64,000 nt of DNA from Wyeomyia smithii. Its lineage: Eukaryota > Arthropoda > Insecta > Diptera > Culicidae. Under the pieces are notes generated by a model, which had not been told where the DNA came from, did not search any database, and was given only the letters and a program-made list of their open reading frames with translations. Of the stretch, positions 1 through 11,926 are shown in pieces (the stretch's first letter is position 1; every line of letters begins with the position of its first letter). The position numbers and the translations under genes were made by a program. The DNA is taken from positions 82,334,220 to 82,398,219 of the forward strand of contig NC_073696.1 of NCBI RefSeq assembly GCF_029784165.1, read 5' to 3'.

Positions 1-2263
1 CATGCAGTGTATAGGCCTCCATCCTATGATTTTGGACGTTTTTTGTCAAAGATGGACTCAATACTAACGGCGCAAGGAATAGATACATCCTGTGTGATCG
101 TAGGCGATTTAAATGTTCCGGTGAATCAACAAAGCAATCCCTCTGTCATTAAGTACTGTAGTATATTAGGCTGTTACAATTTTGAAGTTACAAATTCCTA
201 TACCACGCGACCGGCAAGTAATAATATCCTGAACCATGTAGTTTGTTCCGATGCGATTCAGCGTAACGTCATTAACGAAACCATATTGACGGATATAAGT
301 GACCACTACCCAATTTTATCGACCTTCAGCCTGGGTAGGACAATACAGAAACGCACGCTAGAGAAGACTATTGTTAATTTCCACAAACTTAATGAAGCCT
401 TCAAGGTTGCAGTTCGATAAATTACATACGTATCCGCTGAAGATCGGTTGCGCAAAGTGATTGATTTACATTGCGCTTTGAAAGAAAAATTTTCTAAGAA
501 AGTTACTGTACGGGCGAGGATTAAGAGCCACTGCCCGTGGATGAGTTTTGACATCTGGAAGCTTCTACGCATCAAAGAAAATGCACTGGCAAGCTGTAAG
601 CGACGACCGTCTGAAAGAAGACCCAGAGAGCTCCTGACGCACGTTTTCAGGATGGTGCAAAAAGTTAAGGATAAATGTAAAGGTCGGTTGCGGATGCATT
701 CAACAGTCGCCGAGAAATCAACAAATACAATACGCCTTCGCCACTTAATACCTCGTTTATTCTACGACTCGCGACGGAACAAAAGGTTGTTATAGAGATA
801 AAAAACCTAAACACAAATATAAGCTGTGGGCCAGATGGCATATCTGCAAAATTCATCCAAGACCATCACCAGACTTTCTCAACATTGATTAGAGACGTTT
901 TCAATCAATCAATATGTGCAGGTACCTTTCCGAACTATTTGAAAGTAGCACGAGTAACTCCTATTCATAAGTCTGGGTCCAAAACCGACGTTAACAATTA
1001 CAGACCAATATCTGTACTATCGACCTTGAGTAAAATTGTAGAAAAATGCTCGCAACTAGGCTGCAGAACTTTTTGAATGATCACAAAATCCTGTATAGTC
1101 ATCAATATGGATTCAAGACGGGCTCCAGTACACAAATTGCAGCTAGTGAGTTAGTTGATGAGATATACTTGGCATTAGATTCTAAGAAACTCTCGGAAGT
1201 TCTCTACCTGGACTTAAAAAAGGCAAATGACCTGATTCGTAGCTATCTCTCGGGGAGAAGTCATTTCGTCTGCGTAAACGGGATAAACAGCTCACTTCGC
1301 CCAGTGAAGGTTGGCGTTCCGCAAGGTAGCAACCTTGGGCCACTATTATTTCTCCTCTACGTAAATGATTTACCCAAACTCAATCTACATGGAAAGTCCC
1401 GGTTATTTGCTGACGATACTTCGTTATCGTACGAGGAAGCAAACCCTGAGAATATATTACGTCGAATGAAGGAAGATTTGGTTATACTCCAAGCATTCTT
1501 TAAAGAAAATCTGCTCTCATTGAATTTATCCAAAACAAAATACATGTTATTGCACTCGCCACGTTATAGCATGCCACTACAAAATGATCTAGTAGTTGAA
1601 TCAACAACGATCGATAAAGTTGAAAGTTTCAAACATCCCGGTTTAATAATGGATTCAAAATTAACATGGAGTGATCATGTGAAATCGTTGCAGCGAAACA
1701 CCACAGCAATGTTTTGCATACTATGGAAGGTCTCCAAGATTGTACCATCCAGAACTATAATAACATTGTACCATGCGTTTATCCAATCGAGGCTACAATA
1801 TCTAGTCTCTATCTGAGGAGCTGCAACAAAAACCCGCTTGAAACCCCAGCAAACCATCCAAAACTGCTACCTGAAAGCCATCCTTAAAAAGCCGAGGTTA
1901 TACTCAACTCTGGATTTGTACAATGCTAGTCCTCCGTCAGTGCTACCATTTCTTGCCTTGCGAGAGCTCCAATGTTTGCTCCAGCTTCACAATAATCTGC
2001 ACAACCAGAAAGCGCATCATAATCAAAATTTGGAACGGCCATCACACAGATATTCACTAAGAAACCCTACAGTTCTACCTATGCGGCCAATACAAACAGA
2101 AATGGCGAAGAGATCGGTTTCACATTTCAGCAGGGGGTGTTTCAACTCTCTACCCAGAGAACTGAAATCGGAGAAAAACGCGAAAAAATTCAAGGAAACT
2201 GTAAAATCTATATTACGTACGAAGATTCATCGATATATAATTGGAAACCGACATGCGCGATAA
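1..2263 (+). pseudogene. ORF2 (endonuclease-reverse transcriptase), broken
   Basis: ORF2 would encode an apurinic-type endonuclease and reverse transcriptase for retrotransposition. The endonuclease part (to 417) shows YRPPS, VGDLN and SDHYPI. The expected LDHV aspartate appears as N (ILNHVV near 226-240). A stop at 418-420 interrupts the frame, which then continues to 795. Frame changes occur before 885 (VTPIHKSG, NNYRPISVLS) and again near 1046. RT motifs follow: QYGFKTGSST, YLDLKKA, GVPQGSNLGP (around 1310-1340) and the catalytic FADD (around 1405). LDLKKA runs straight into DLIRSYLSGR, so roughly 25-30 residues including the rest of the AFD block are deleted. Another stop at 1814-1816 separates the RT from the C-terminal segment 1838-2263 (FNSLPRELK, FKETVKSILRTK). 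It is clearly inactive. Confidence 0.85.
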
Positions 2264-2608
2264 TCTAGTACCTCTACACCACTGGCCACCTTATCAGCTG
2301 TCAGAGTTTCAGTACCTCCAGAACCGTGTAAATGGATCCGCCTTCAAGTCCAGCAGCTCCAATTCCATCGATCAGCCATCTTAGTTCAACCGGGACGTAT
2401 ACAACAAGGCACTATGAGGGCCCCTGTTGGCTCTGACCCAGTCGTGATTCTCTGGACAAATCACCATAGATTAATATGTTTACCTTATTTTTGTTGAAGT
2501 TAGTTATTTGAAGTGTTTTTTTGCTCACTGGAAGTGCAAGTTATTGTAAAATAATTAAATAAAGACTTTTGTGTTAAATGAAAAATGAAAAAAAAATGAA
2601 AAATGAAT
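1..2608 (+). mobile_element. Non-LTR retrotransposon, 3' part (jockey/CR1-like)
   Basis: The window opens inside the endonuclease of a non-LTR (LINE-type) retrotransposon and runs through reverse transcriptase, the C-terminal region and a 3' UTR. AATAAA lies at 2558-2563 and the element ends in repeated GAAAAAT-type units at about 2580-2608, the sort of 3' tail left by target-primed reverse transcription. No ORF1 (gag) is present because the element continues off the left edge. The clade is inferred from motif style and the absence of RNase H; CR1, L2 and jockey relatives cannot be separated by eye. Confidence 0.85.
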
Positions 2609-2991
2609 TCACTTTTAATTCTAGCGCATGACGAGAAAATATTAATCTTCAATTCATTGGTTTGGTTGTCCTAAAATGGACAGCTAGTTGTTCAATTTAA
2701 AATCGGATATGACGCTGGTTGATCTCTGTGCTATCCCGATAGCGCGAGTTATGGTGGATTTTGGTATGACAAAGTCATCGAATCATCTGTTTAATAGGAT
2801 GGAAGGAAGCAAAATATTTCAAAATCTTGTAAACATTTGATTCAAATAAAATTATCAAATCTCAGACACTCTGATAACAAGTGGCAGGCTGTTTTTACAC
2901 TGGAAACTAGACACGGCCAGCAGATTATGATGGCCAGCATCCCAAAAACATTTGTGTATTACCAAAAAAAAACGAAAAAGCTTTTAAATTA
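2609..2991. other. Intergenic, no gene seen
   Basis: AT-rich DNA without a credible reading frame between the retrotransposon tail and the TTAA MITE. It ends in an A-run and TTAAATTA, the insertion point of the MITE. Confidence 0.6.
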
Positions 2992-3624
2992 GGGGTTATA
3001 TACCTTTTTGGTTTTCAAAAAACCGAAAAAAATTTTATGGCATTATTTTCAAATACAACATCTTGAGAACATTTTCACAAATTTTCATAAAGATCTGAGC
3101 AATAGGAAGAAAGTTAGAGCGATTTGCAGCGCGCCTCGCCACGGCCGCATAAGCTAAACTTGAAACTTTACACGCGATTATCTCGGAATAGTATTTTCCG
3201 AAAAATGACTTTGCCGTGATCCTGATTGCGGGAAAACTACTGAACCGATTTCCTTCATTTTTTTTTTAAATTTTCGTTATTAAATTCACCGGTCCTTGAA
3301 CGATCGCTTTTTAATGCAATTTTTAGCGCTCAAAAGGTACATTTTTTGGGAAAAACGTTCCCATTTGCACTGAAAACAAAATACTCATAGAAGCGATCGT
3401 TCAAGGACCCGGCACACTTCTAAACTAATGAAATAATATGAGTTTTTTGAAACGGCCATTACTCCAGTAATAATTGGTATATCTCAAAATCAAACTTTTT
3501 TTGTTGTTGTTTGTAAACTGTACTTTCAGAAAAATACCACTTTGATACAATGAAAATTGTGCTATGCACTTAAAAATAAGTTCAAACTTCCTTCATTTTT
3601 CTCACCTAGAAGGTATATAACCCC
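2992..3624. mobile_element. TTAA-flanked MITE, copy A
   Basis: A 633-bp non-coding element with terminal inverted repeats starting GGGGTTATATACCTT at both ends. It is followed by TTAA at 3625-3628 and preceded by TTA, so one base of the left target copy appears changed. TTAA target duplication is characteristic of piggyBac-type transposition. A second copy lies in the opposite orientation at 20542-21199, sharing the internal stretch around CGGCCGCATAAGCTAAACTT. Copy A also has a 17-bp perfect internal inverted repeat (3291-3307 and 3393-3409). It encodes nothing, so it would depend on a transposase made elsewhere. Confidence 0.8.
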
Positions 3625-3639
3625 TTAAGGAAGTGCTTT

Positions 3640-4110
3640 TTAGTAAAAAGTGCCGTTGCACCCACCGCTTACGCTGTTACCATACCTACCGCTGGTACCT
3701 ACTGGTACCCGAAAACATTTCCTCTTCAATTGAGTATTTAATTTGTTCTTAAAGGAACACTTTATTGTACAATTGATCATCAGATAGGATGCTGATCGCA
3801 TCTTTGTGTTATCCTCGATGGTGGGAATGTGGGGGACAGTGGAAAAGACATTTTCCTGATAACACAATTCTTGATCTCAAAAACGTTTGTGTGTTGCCAA
3901 AATACGGTAGAGCTTTCTATTGGAGAAAGTGCTGGCCGGGGTACCTATTGCTTAGCTGCCATTACGAAGGGCAGCTTTTTGCTAAAGAAAGATGTAGTGC
4001 CACTTCCCCTATTGTTGACGCTGCTGATACCCGCTACCGCTGCTGCTATCCGCTGCTTATTAGTTAGGACCATCCTAGTCGCCATCTACTAGTAAAATGA
4101 TTGGTTTGAG
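3640..4110 (-). repeat. Divergent relative of the 33-35.7 kb repeat family
   Basis: Read on the minus strand this stretch contains GGATAACACAAAGATG, CGATCAGCATCCTATC and a GCAGCGGATAGCAGCAGCGG-type segment. Close counterparts occur in the same order-class in the tandem units at 33-35.7 kb (GATAACGCAAAGATG, GATCGGCATCTTATC, GCAGCGGATA). Short frames here are artefacts of the repeat. No TATA box was recognised in this copy. The relationship is visible by eye only for these blocks, so the boundaries are approximate. Confidence 0.5.
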
Positions 4111-4717
4111 CAAAGACAGGCTCTCAAATAGCAGGTGGAAACAACACTGCTATAGGTTTTTTTTTTCGAGAATATTTAGTAGAAACGATTGAAAGCGTTT
4201 AGCGTATGAAGTTCCTTCACGTGGATTTCGCAGAATTTATGCGGTATTTACGCGAATTTCGGAGTTTATGCGTTAAAAACTTTAGTGTATATGATTCTGT
4301 CAACCACGTAGGAAAAGAAAGCATTAAGCTACCAATCAGAGGTCAAAACTACAGGAAATTAAAAGAAAATAGAAAAGAAATACAAAAAGAAAATTAAAGA
4401 AATTTAAATCTGCGTACAATATTTTGAATAATCAAATTACAGTTTTCTGCATTTGGGCAGATGCACAGATGATTTTCCAATCGATCGCTATGATAAAGAA
4501 AGAAATTTAATAAAACCAACCAACTTATTAGCATTTGAAATTGGACATATTTTCCCTACCTCGTTTCAAATTTTTACTCTACATCCCTATATAGTTAAAC
4601 TTCTTGAGAGACGTGGTTCTACGTCGAAAGTCACAAAGCGTATCAAATTGGCTACGAATTTTGAAAATTTTCAGATTTGGACTAATTCAACTTGATAATA
4701 GGTAACGTCTTTTAGTA
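4111..4717. other. Intergenic, AT-rich
   Basis: No feature recognised. Two short open frames (63 and 80 codons) have simple Lys/Glu/Asn-rich composition and resemble no family. TA at 4716-4717 is the left target duplication of the ITmD37E element. Confidence 0.5.
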
Positions 4718-6018
4718 TAGACCGTTCCGATAATTATGAATACACTTACGATTAACCGTCATTTCAAATAACGTGCAGTATTCAACCAAACGTTGGCTGC
4801 ATCCTGTTGTTTACATCCAAAAGAAACAGATGCTGTCATTTTTTCTAACATTTAGTGCGAAATTTTGAAAATGCGTGGCCTTTCTCCCGAGCAAAGAAAG
4901 CGAATTGTGCACAATGGGGCACCGTGAGTGGTCTTTCTATAAAAAAATTAGCCAGAGAAGAAGGTATAAGTGTCGGAGCAGTTCAAACCGCATTGCGGAA
5001 GTATTGTGAAGAGTGCACATTTACTGATGCCCCAGGACGTGTTAGAAAACCTGGGCCTGTTGATCCCACAATGGACAAAAAGGTTAAGGAATACTACAAG
5101 CGGCATCCTTCAGTATCAGTACGAGATGTGGCGAAAATGCTTGGAGCCTCGGCGAGTAACGTTATGCGTGCCAAGGGAAGAATGGGTCTGCAGACCCGTC
5201 GGAAGCAGAAGCAGCCAAAACGAAATACAAAACAAGCTGAATCTGTGAAACCGAGAGCTCGGAAGCATTATGACAAACTTCTGACCAAAAAAATGGGGTG
5301 TGTTTTCATGGATGACGAAACCTACATAAAACTGGACTATAAGACTCTGCTAGGACCGCAATTTTATATATCACCGAAGGGAAAGGATGTCCCTGGACCA
5401 GTGAAAGCCATTTACACCGAGAAATTCGGCAAGAAGGTAATGGTTTGGCAGGTCATTTGTGCATGTGAGAAAATATCTCGTCCATTCATTACAAATGACA
5501 CAATGAATGGTAAAATTTACGTGAAAGAAAGTTTGCAGAAAAGGTTGTTACCCATGGTTAAGCAGCATAACAATCCTCCAATCTTTTGGCCCGATCTTGC
5601 TTCCTGCCATTACTCTAAGAATGCACTAGGGTGGTATAAAACAAATAATGTCACATGTGTCCTAAAGAAGATGAATCCTCCAAACTGCCCTGAAATTCGC
5701 CCTATTGAAACTTTTTGGGCTTCGACCAAGGCAAAGCTGAGGAAATATGTCAAACCAGCGGACAATGTTGAAAAATTTAAAAAAGATTGGCTTAAAGTGG
5801 CAAAAGAAATCGGAGAACACACTGTGCAAAAGCTTATGAGTAGTGTTAAGAGAAAAGTTGGAGAGCTCGCGTATCCTACGAAAAATAATCCCAACTTGAA
5901 TTGAAACTGGAAAGAAAACACTTGTTATCCATATTTCAGAATAAAATGACCCGAAAAATCCTGTATTTTTTGTTTTATTCAAGAAAGAAAATGTATTTAT
6001 AATTTTCGGAACAGTCTG
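4718..6018 (+). mobile_element. ITmD37E-type Tc1/mariner transposon
   Basis: A 1301-bp element bounded by TA dinucleotides (4716-4717 and 6019-6020). The termini are inverted repeats: left TAGACCGTTCCGATAATTAT, right (reverse complement) CAGACTGTTCCGAAAATTAT, imperfect over about 28 bp. The length, TA target and encoded DD37E transposase fit the ITmD37E family, known from mosquitoes. Both ends are present, so only the transposase lesion argues against autonomous activity. Confidence 0.9.
4871..5904 (+). pseudogene. ITmD37E transposase, frameshifted near N-terminus
   Basis: Cut-and-paste transposase of the DDE superfamily. An ATG at 4871 opens with RGLSPEQRKRIV, a good transposase N-terminus, but this frame stops at TGA about 4925. 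From about 4915 the protein continues in another frame, open to 5904 (WGTVSGLSIKKLAREEG onward). One small indel near 4910-4925 explains this; the GTG-started long frame (4855) would give a nonsense N-terminus. Helix-turn-helix-like segments occupy roughly residues 15-105. Catalytic residues: first D in MDDETY (about 5310), second D in WPDLASCHY (about 5590), third E in RPIETFW (about 5705). Counting gives 37 residues between the last two, hence DD37E. The catalytic core is otherwise intact. Confidence 0.85.
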
Positions 6019-6072
6019 TAGAGATGCTCTCATCATCTGCGAGCTGCGTTGACAGATAAATTTTTTCAAGAG

Positions 6073-6105
6073 ATTGTGGCAGGTTCCAGCTTCAGGCTCT
6101 GTTTA
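6073..6105. repeat. 33-bp exact repeat, copy 1
   Basis: The stretch beginning ATTGTGGCAGGTTCCAGCTT and ending CAGGCTCTGTTTA is repeated identically at 9918-9950, 3.8 kb away in the same orientation. The flanks differ. Origin unknown; it could be a target duplication of a large insertion or part of a dispersed repeat. Confidence 0.75.
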
Positions 6106-6169
6106 TACTCTTTCACAGGAAGAGAAGAGCACGTACTATCTACTATGCAACGAAAAGTTGGATCATAAC

Positions 6170-6545
6170 TCTCTTAGATTCAGAGAAAACCGAGCAGCAA
6201 CATCAGCATGTGACTAATGTAATGAAGAAGAAACAATACAGCACAAATATTCGACATGTCCAATCATAGAACCATTGTGGAATCGTATAGCAGTTACAAT
6301 TGTCTCTCTTGGGATGCGGGGAGACCCACTCTTCAAAAGGCTGCAAATTCCGGAACTACAAGGAGTTAACAGACGTATACTTAATAGAATACTGCGATTG
6401 TTTGTTAGATACATAATTTTTGTTAGTGAAACTCCTATAGATTGCCTAAATGTACAAAATTTAGAATTCTATATGACTATGTATAATCAATTTTAATAAA
6501 GAAAGATTTGAAAAAAAGACCAAAAAAAGCAAAAAAAAAAAATCT
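6170..6545 (+). pseudogene. Non-LTR retrotransposon ORF2 C-terminus, 5' truncated
   Basis: Reading frame ending at 6496 preserves the C-terminal zinc-knuckle-like pattern of many insect LINE ORF2 proteins. CD-stop-CNEEETIQH followed by STCPIIEPLW reads as C-x2-C-x7-H-x4-C with one codon mutated to TAA (about 6215). It is followed by a hydrophobic C-terminus and then an A-rich tail with AATAAAG and poly-A-like runs at 6495-6545. The rest of the element is absent, the usual 5' truncation of LINE copies. Clade not determinable. Confidence 0.6.
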
Positions 6546-9500
6546 AAAAAAAATCTGGCAGTCATTTCGTGTGACAACAGGTATTTTTTTCGGATTAAAT
6601 TTATTATGTACGCAACATTTGAAATGACAAAATTGCAAAATTTTGCGCAAAATTTGAAATGATGACCTTTTTGCGAAACAGAAAAAAAACATTTAAATCA
6701 TTTACGATAAATCTGGGTAATTGGACCTTAAATCTGTCTATCTGGATATAAGTATAAAAATCTGGATAATCCAAAGAAATCTGGATACCTCGCAAAGCTG
6801 CCAGCGCATTAACTGCGATTGTATCGAACGAAACTTCCCGAATGATGCGATTCCAAGCTTCAAAAGGAGCCTTTTTGTGATGAAGGGTTCATTTGAGGGA
6901 CATGTTCTTCTGATTCCAAGTTAAATTCAGAAGTTTATTTCATATTTTAGGGTCGTGACCACCCGAATAAACTACGTATCAGACACAAAAGAGGTCGAGG
7001 CTTGAGGGGCCATTATTTTAACACCTTCGCAAGTTTTCTCTGAGTGACGCTACATAACCACGACTTATTTCGTCGAAGCATAACCATTATCAAACACATA
7101 AACGCGTTGGTTGAACAGAAAAACCTTTTATATTTTGAGATAGGTACTTGCAAATGGGGATGTCTTGCGAAAAGGTTATCAGGTCAAATTTCGCAACTCT
7201 ATATCGCACATTATAGAAATTTTAAGCTAGAAACGGTACTTCGTTTCACGAACTCACTGTCAGATTATGGCTTCGGTGTCATTCCAAAAATTAGTGCCTA
7301 GTGTCTCCCCTACCGGAAATGCCGCTGACGATTTCCCAGCTTCTACACACAGCCCGCACGGTTCAGTCCCACGCACAATTCTGCTGATACAACCTGTTAC
7401 CACCACCTCGGCTCTCGGCAGCACATCACTCATCGTTTTAATGTCCCAACGTAAAACTTTCATTCACCATTCCGGCTAAAAACAAAAGTTTATCGCTAGC
7501 GGACGAGCTAAGAAACGGCTGCCCCCGTTCGTTGGCTCCATCCCGTTTCATTCAGATTTAAAGAAAGCTTTGCTATCCGATGGTGAATGTGCTTTGGGAG
7601 CGAATGGTAACCAACAGTTTTTTTTTCTCTAGTGCTATTTTATAGTCGCACCCGCCAGAGATATATAGCCGATGCCGATCGTTCCCACGGTTTTTCGGCT
7701 GCTTCTCCTTGGAGTCAGCAAAGTCGGAATCCAGTAGCCACTGACCGAGTGGGACCCAAGAATGGAAAATAGAAAAAAGGAGGTGATTTTTTGTTCAGAA
7801 TCCGAGATCGTATGAAGCAATTTGAAAGAAAAAAAACCTTTTCAATAGCTTAGGTTAGCAACATTGTAGAAGAACAGAAAACGATCAGTATGAAGAGTTG
7901 AAAAATTATACAGGACGATGTTAGAAGGTTGGGATCATCGCTAGGCTGGTTAAACACAGAGTCTGTTGGTTACTCCCTCGCAGCGGATGGTGGCGGCAAG
8001 CACAAGCACCAGTACAGGCATGCGGAGGCGGCGGCGGTAGTGTGATCAACCGAAGAGTGCTGAAATTCGGTAGCACTGACACTGTCTAGCCAGAGGCGGT
8101 GCGGGGAATTTCGCCCGTTCAAGATAAATAATAACCGGCCTTCGCGTAGTGCGGCACACACAAATGAGTGATCGGCCAGACGCAATGATACTCTGAAACT
8201 GCCCCCCGAGGGCTTCCGACTGTGGTACGTGGCAGGCGGCTGTCGTGGTGTAGGTTACTGGAGCCACGACCAGCACCGGGAGGCGTTAACGGCAATCGCA
8301 AACAATCCAAGTCCGGGATTCTTTGGCGCTGCTTTGTACCCGGGGAAGGCTGTTTGCCTTGCTGGTTAGTGCTGGGATTTTTTTGAAGGAACGAAGTCGA
8401 TCGAACGCCGAACTTTTCACTTCTTTTGATAAACAGAAGAGTTTCAGAAATGTTCATAGAGGTTGAAGCAAAAATTAGGTGTAATCGAACACCATCGCAC
8501 TGAACAGTTATTATCCAGCATTTTAGAAGCGATCTTCCATGTTCATTTATCATCAGTTTAGCTGGAAAAAGATTATATAATAATTACTGATACTTTCTGT
8601 TTAATACATTAACTTCCAATCTATCTAATAATTTACAATTTAATCTATCAAAAGATGTAATGAGAAATTGAAAATGTAAGGATTACTACATTTTGATCGA
8701 AGCTAGCTCTTCAGTACCGCTTGGAACTGATATGTACGTGTTTTAGCTTCGGTGCTTATGATAATATCCCATAAACATTTGTTTGTATCTTGAAGTTCAT
8801 TGATCATTCCAAACCAAATCGCTTGTACTTTTATTGTACCTGCGTGCTACTTAACAAGTTAGGAAAACCCTGAAGGCATAACTCATCCCAGGACGCAGGG
8901 TCAACTCGGTAGCGGAGAAATGTGCCAATTCCGGTCACAGTTTGCGTTTTAAAAATATTAATCGACGTCCCTTTATAGGGGATTGAAATTTGTTCATGAA
9001 CCCGAGCTAACGGTAGTCTAGAACGATCCGTGCTATTTTGATGATACTCTATCAAGGAAACCGCTGCTGTCGTCCGTCCCGATTCCAAACTAAAAACACA
9101 GTCAAAACTAACGGTCGTTTATCTTCATAAGGACCAAACACAGTAACTGCCCATCTAGTAGAAGATAATCGCTACTCTACTCCAAACTGTTTCTGCTTTT
9201 TCAAGTTTCGCACCTTGTGCAAAGTCAAAAAGTTAATAAACATATCATAAAAACACTTCAATGGCCTTTCATAGTCGAACAGTAAACAGCATAGGCAAAC
9301 GCAAAAGAAAGAACAGAAAACCTTATCTTTCCATCTGTACAGCCTACGAAATCCCACACACTCCGAGGATCGAGCCTGCTGTCTTTGGTGAAGATCTCTA
9401 TCAGCTACTGACTCGAAACAAAAGAAAAGGAAAGGAGAAGAAACTTTTCGGGAGAAATAGAAGGTCGTCCCCGTACGGCAGGGGTTCATTATTCGCTAAT

Positions 9501-9917
9501 TTACGGTATGGCCACAAGTCCAAACCTCCACACATACGTAAGGATTAGAGATTTCGAAACGATAAGCCTCGATCCGCTTCCTTTTTCTCAGGACAGGACA
9601 GAACGGCTTACGGTTCTATTATTTAATTTAGAACATATATTCGAGTCTTTTGTGAGTGCAGTCGGTTGCCGGTTGCCAGGTTCATCCCTCTCGGAAGCCT
9701 CTGCTGCTCGAGCAAACGGTGGCTGCACGATGATTACAGGGGACGTGCCTCATCGATCCATCCGTCGTTGTTATTCTTTCAATTTTATGAGCATGACTCT
9801 GTCGAAATTTCATTTCGAAGATTTTATGGTCCGGTCGACGGCGGCCGATCTTTATTTTATGGTGTATATTTAGGTGATCGTAAAGTAGGCAATCGGAGCC
9901 ATGAGTCGAGGGCTTCA
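6546..9917. other. Non-coding, mixed host-like DNA
   Basis: No gene recognised. Short frames on both strands (up to 144 codons near 8119-8553, minus) overlap each other and lack domain features. The blocks about 7280-7460 and 7980-8350 are visibly GC-richer than the surroundings and less repeat-like, so they may be host sequence. If apterous extends upstream, this region could be intron or cis-regulatory DNA, but that is inference. Confidence 0.4.
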
Positions 9918-9950
9918 ATTGTGGCAGGTTCCAGCTTCAGGCTCTGTTTA
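9918..9950. repeat. 33-bp exact repeat, copy 2
   Basis: Identical to 6073-6105 in the same orientation. It is followed by unrelated DNA (GGGTGATATTC...). Confidence 0.75.
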
Positions 9951-11913
9951 AGGGTGATATTCATTTGCCACATATTGTGCACTAAATTTCAAAAGTATTA
10001 AAAAAGTTAGCTCGTTCGAACCAACAATAAAATAGAATTGAGCTCACGAACTAGTTTACAATTCGTTGAGTACCTAACGTGGCGCCGCAATTGCATGGCA
10101 ACCTAGGTATTTCCTCCAGGAAATTGTGATCGACATCGTGTCATTGCGCAGATGAACACGCGGAAATACATCGGTCAAACGAAATCAGCAGACGAAAAAA
10201 GCCCTCAGGCAGTGCCTGTTGGATGCACGCATTGCTCCGAATCAGAAAAGTTTTATTTGAAAACAAAAAACGAAGGCAGAGGAAAAATGAACCACCGCTG
10301 CAAAGGTACAATAAAAGTACAAATAAACAGGTTTCCGAGAATCGAATCTCTTGGAGTACAAAAAATCCCGGTCCTGTCCAAGGAGCACCCTTCTTAGGCA
10401 AAGTCTTCCGTTGTGTACCTTCCAGAAACGGCGCGGTTGGACTTTAACGATTCTTTTATTATTTGTACGGATTTTATGACTCCTTTATTATCTGTGCTGT
10501 TAACGGGTGAGTGTTAAACATATTAATATAAAGCAGGCGGAAAACAGCGAAGCTGGAGCTCGCCGTCCGACCTGTCGGATTGCTTATGACTTTTTAAGAC
10601 CCATTCCCGGTCAAGTGCTGAACATTAAACAGCTTCCGATCGGCATAATGTCTCTCGGAGTAATCTCGCGTATAGGCAGCTACCCTTTAAACGCACTTCA
10701 AAGTTTCGAGCCGAACAACAGCAACGCCACTAAACGGTTGTGTCAATGTTTGGCTGGCTGTCAAAGGAACGAGGAAAACCGCCTAGACTCAGAAGTTGCA
10801 CTGTACGGTTTCTGTCTGGTGTGATCTCGAACAATTTGTCGTTGTGATATGACTTATGAATCATTACTCAGTTTGTTATAGTATACATCTAATCCTTTGA
10901 AAGAAGCAGTGCCGGTGATGAGAGGAGTCAGAATATATCCTTGGGTTCATGAACATAACTAGATTAGGAAGCATCAAATGGTGTATATACCGATAGAGTT
11001 GGCAGCCGTGCATTTCAAATGATTTGCTAAACATATTTTATTTTCAACGCAACCTTAGCAATATAATTTGATAACGACATAACTACACCTTTGTCCGTTT
11101 TAGATATGTATAATTGTAAATGTTTTGTATAAAATGGGCATGTGTTCTTTTTAAAAAAGTCCATGTTTTCTAGATATCAACGGTTGACATATCTGACTAT
11201 GAGTGTGAATTGAAAATTATTGGCAATAATAGAATCATGCTAAGAAACTTTGAGTTTACAAGTGTAAATTTATAACGAATGGCCTTCGAACGAACGTTTC
11301 AAATTAAGTTTAATATACCTAGGTTTCATATAACTCTCAATCAGCTGACACTTTGTTTTTAGTGTATAATATAACATTTTTATTGTATTTATTGTCATTA
11401 CACCCAACACAAACGGGGAAGATTTTGTTACTTTTGAGCAATATTTTATTACTTTTTGTGTCTCATTACCGCGCATTAGGCACAAAAAGTAATAACCAAA
11501 AGGTAACAAAATATACGACGGCTACACGCTGGTATGTGTTTGTGCAGGAGAACATACAACCAAGAACCGCGACGCATGTGTTATAAAGACTTCACTCGCT
11601 GCATTTGAATTGATGCAACGATCAGGTTTATTCCTGTCCCCTTTCTATTCACAAATAAGCAGAATCTCACCTGTCAGCCTCAAATGTCTAATTATAAACA
11701 CCACTGTTTCGTTCCCCAGTGTTTCTTTAAAATTAACAGTCTTGCAACACATATGACAGTGTTGTGTTGTTACTTTACTGGACAAGAACTTTATTGCTAT
11801 TTAATAGAGTACCAATGAGATGTATGAAAAAAAAAAATCGTTCAGCTCGATCTAACATCGGAAACACGTGCCTCAAAGCGGACAAATTTCACGAAAAATA
11901 TCGATGAAAAAAA
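9951..11913. other. Non-coding, no gene seen
   Basis: AT-rich with several short overlapping frames and no recognisable family. The right end abuts the target duplication of I-type copy 1. Confidence 0.4.
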
Positions 11914-11926
11914 AGCACATAAAATT
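11914..11926. repeat. Target-site duplication of I-type copy 1, 3' side
   Basis: AGCACATAAAATT lies next to the poly-A end of the element. AGCACATGAAATT at 17761-17773 flanks the 5' end, 12 of 13 bases matching. The interval has almost the same length as copy 2, supporting this assignment. Confidence 0.7.
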
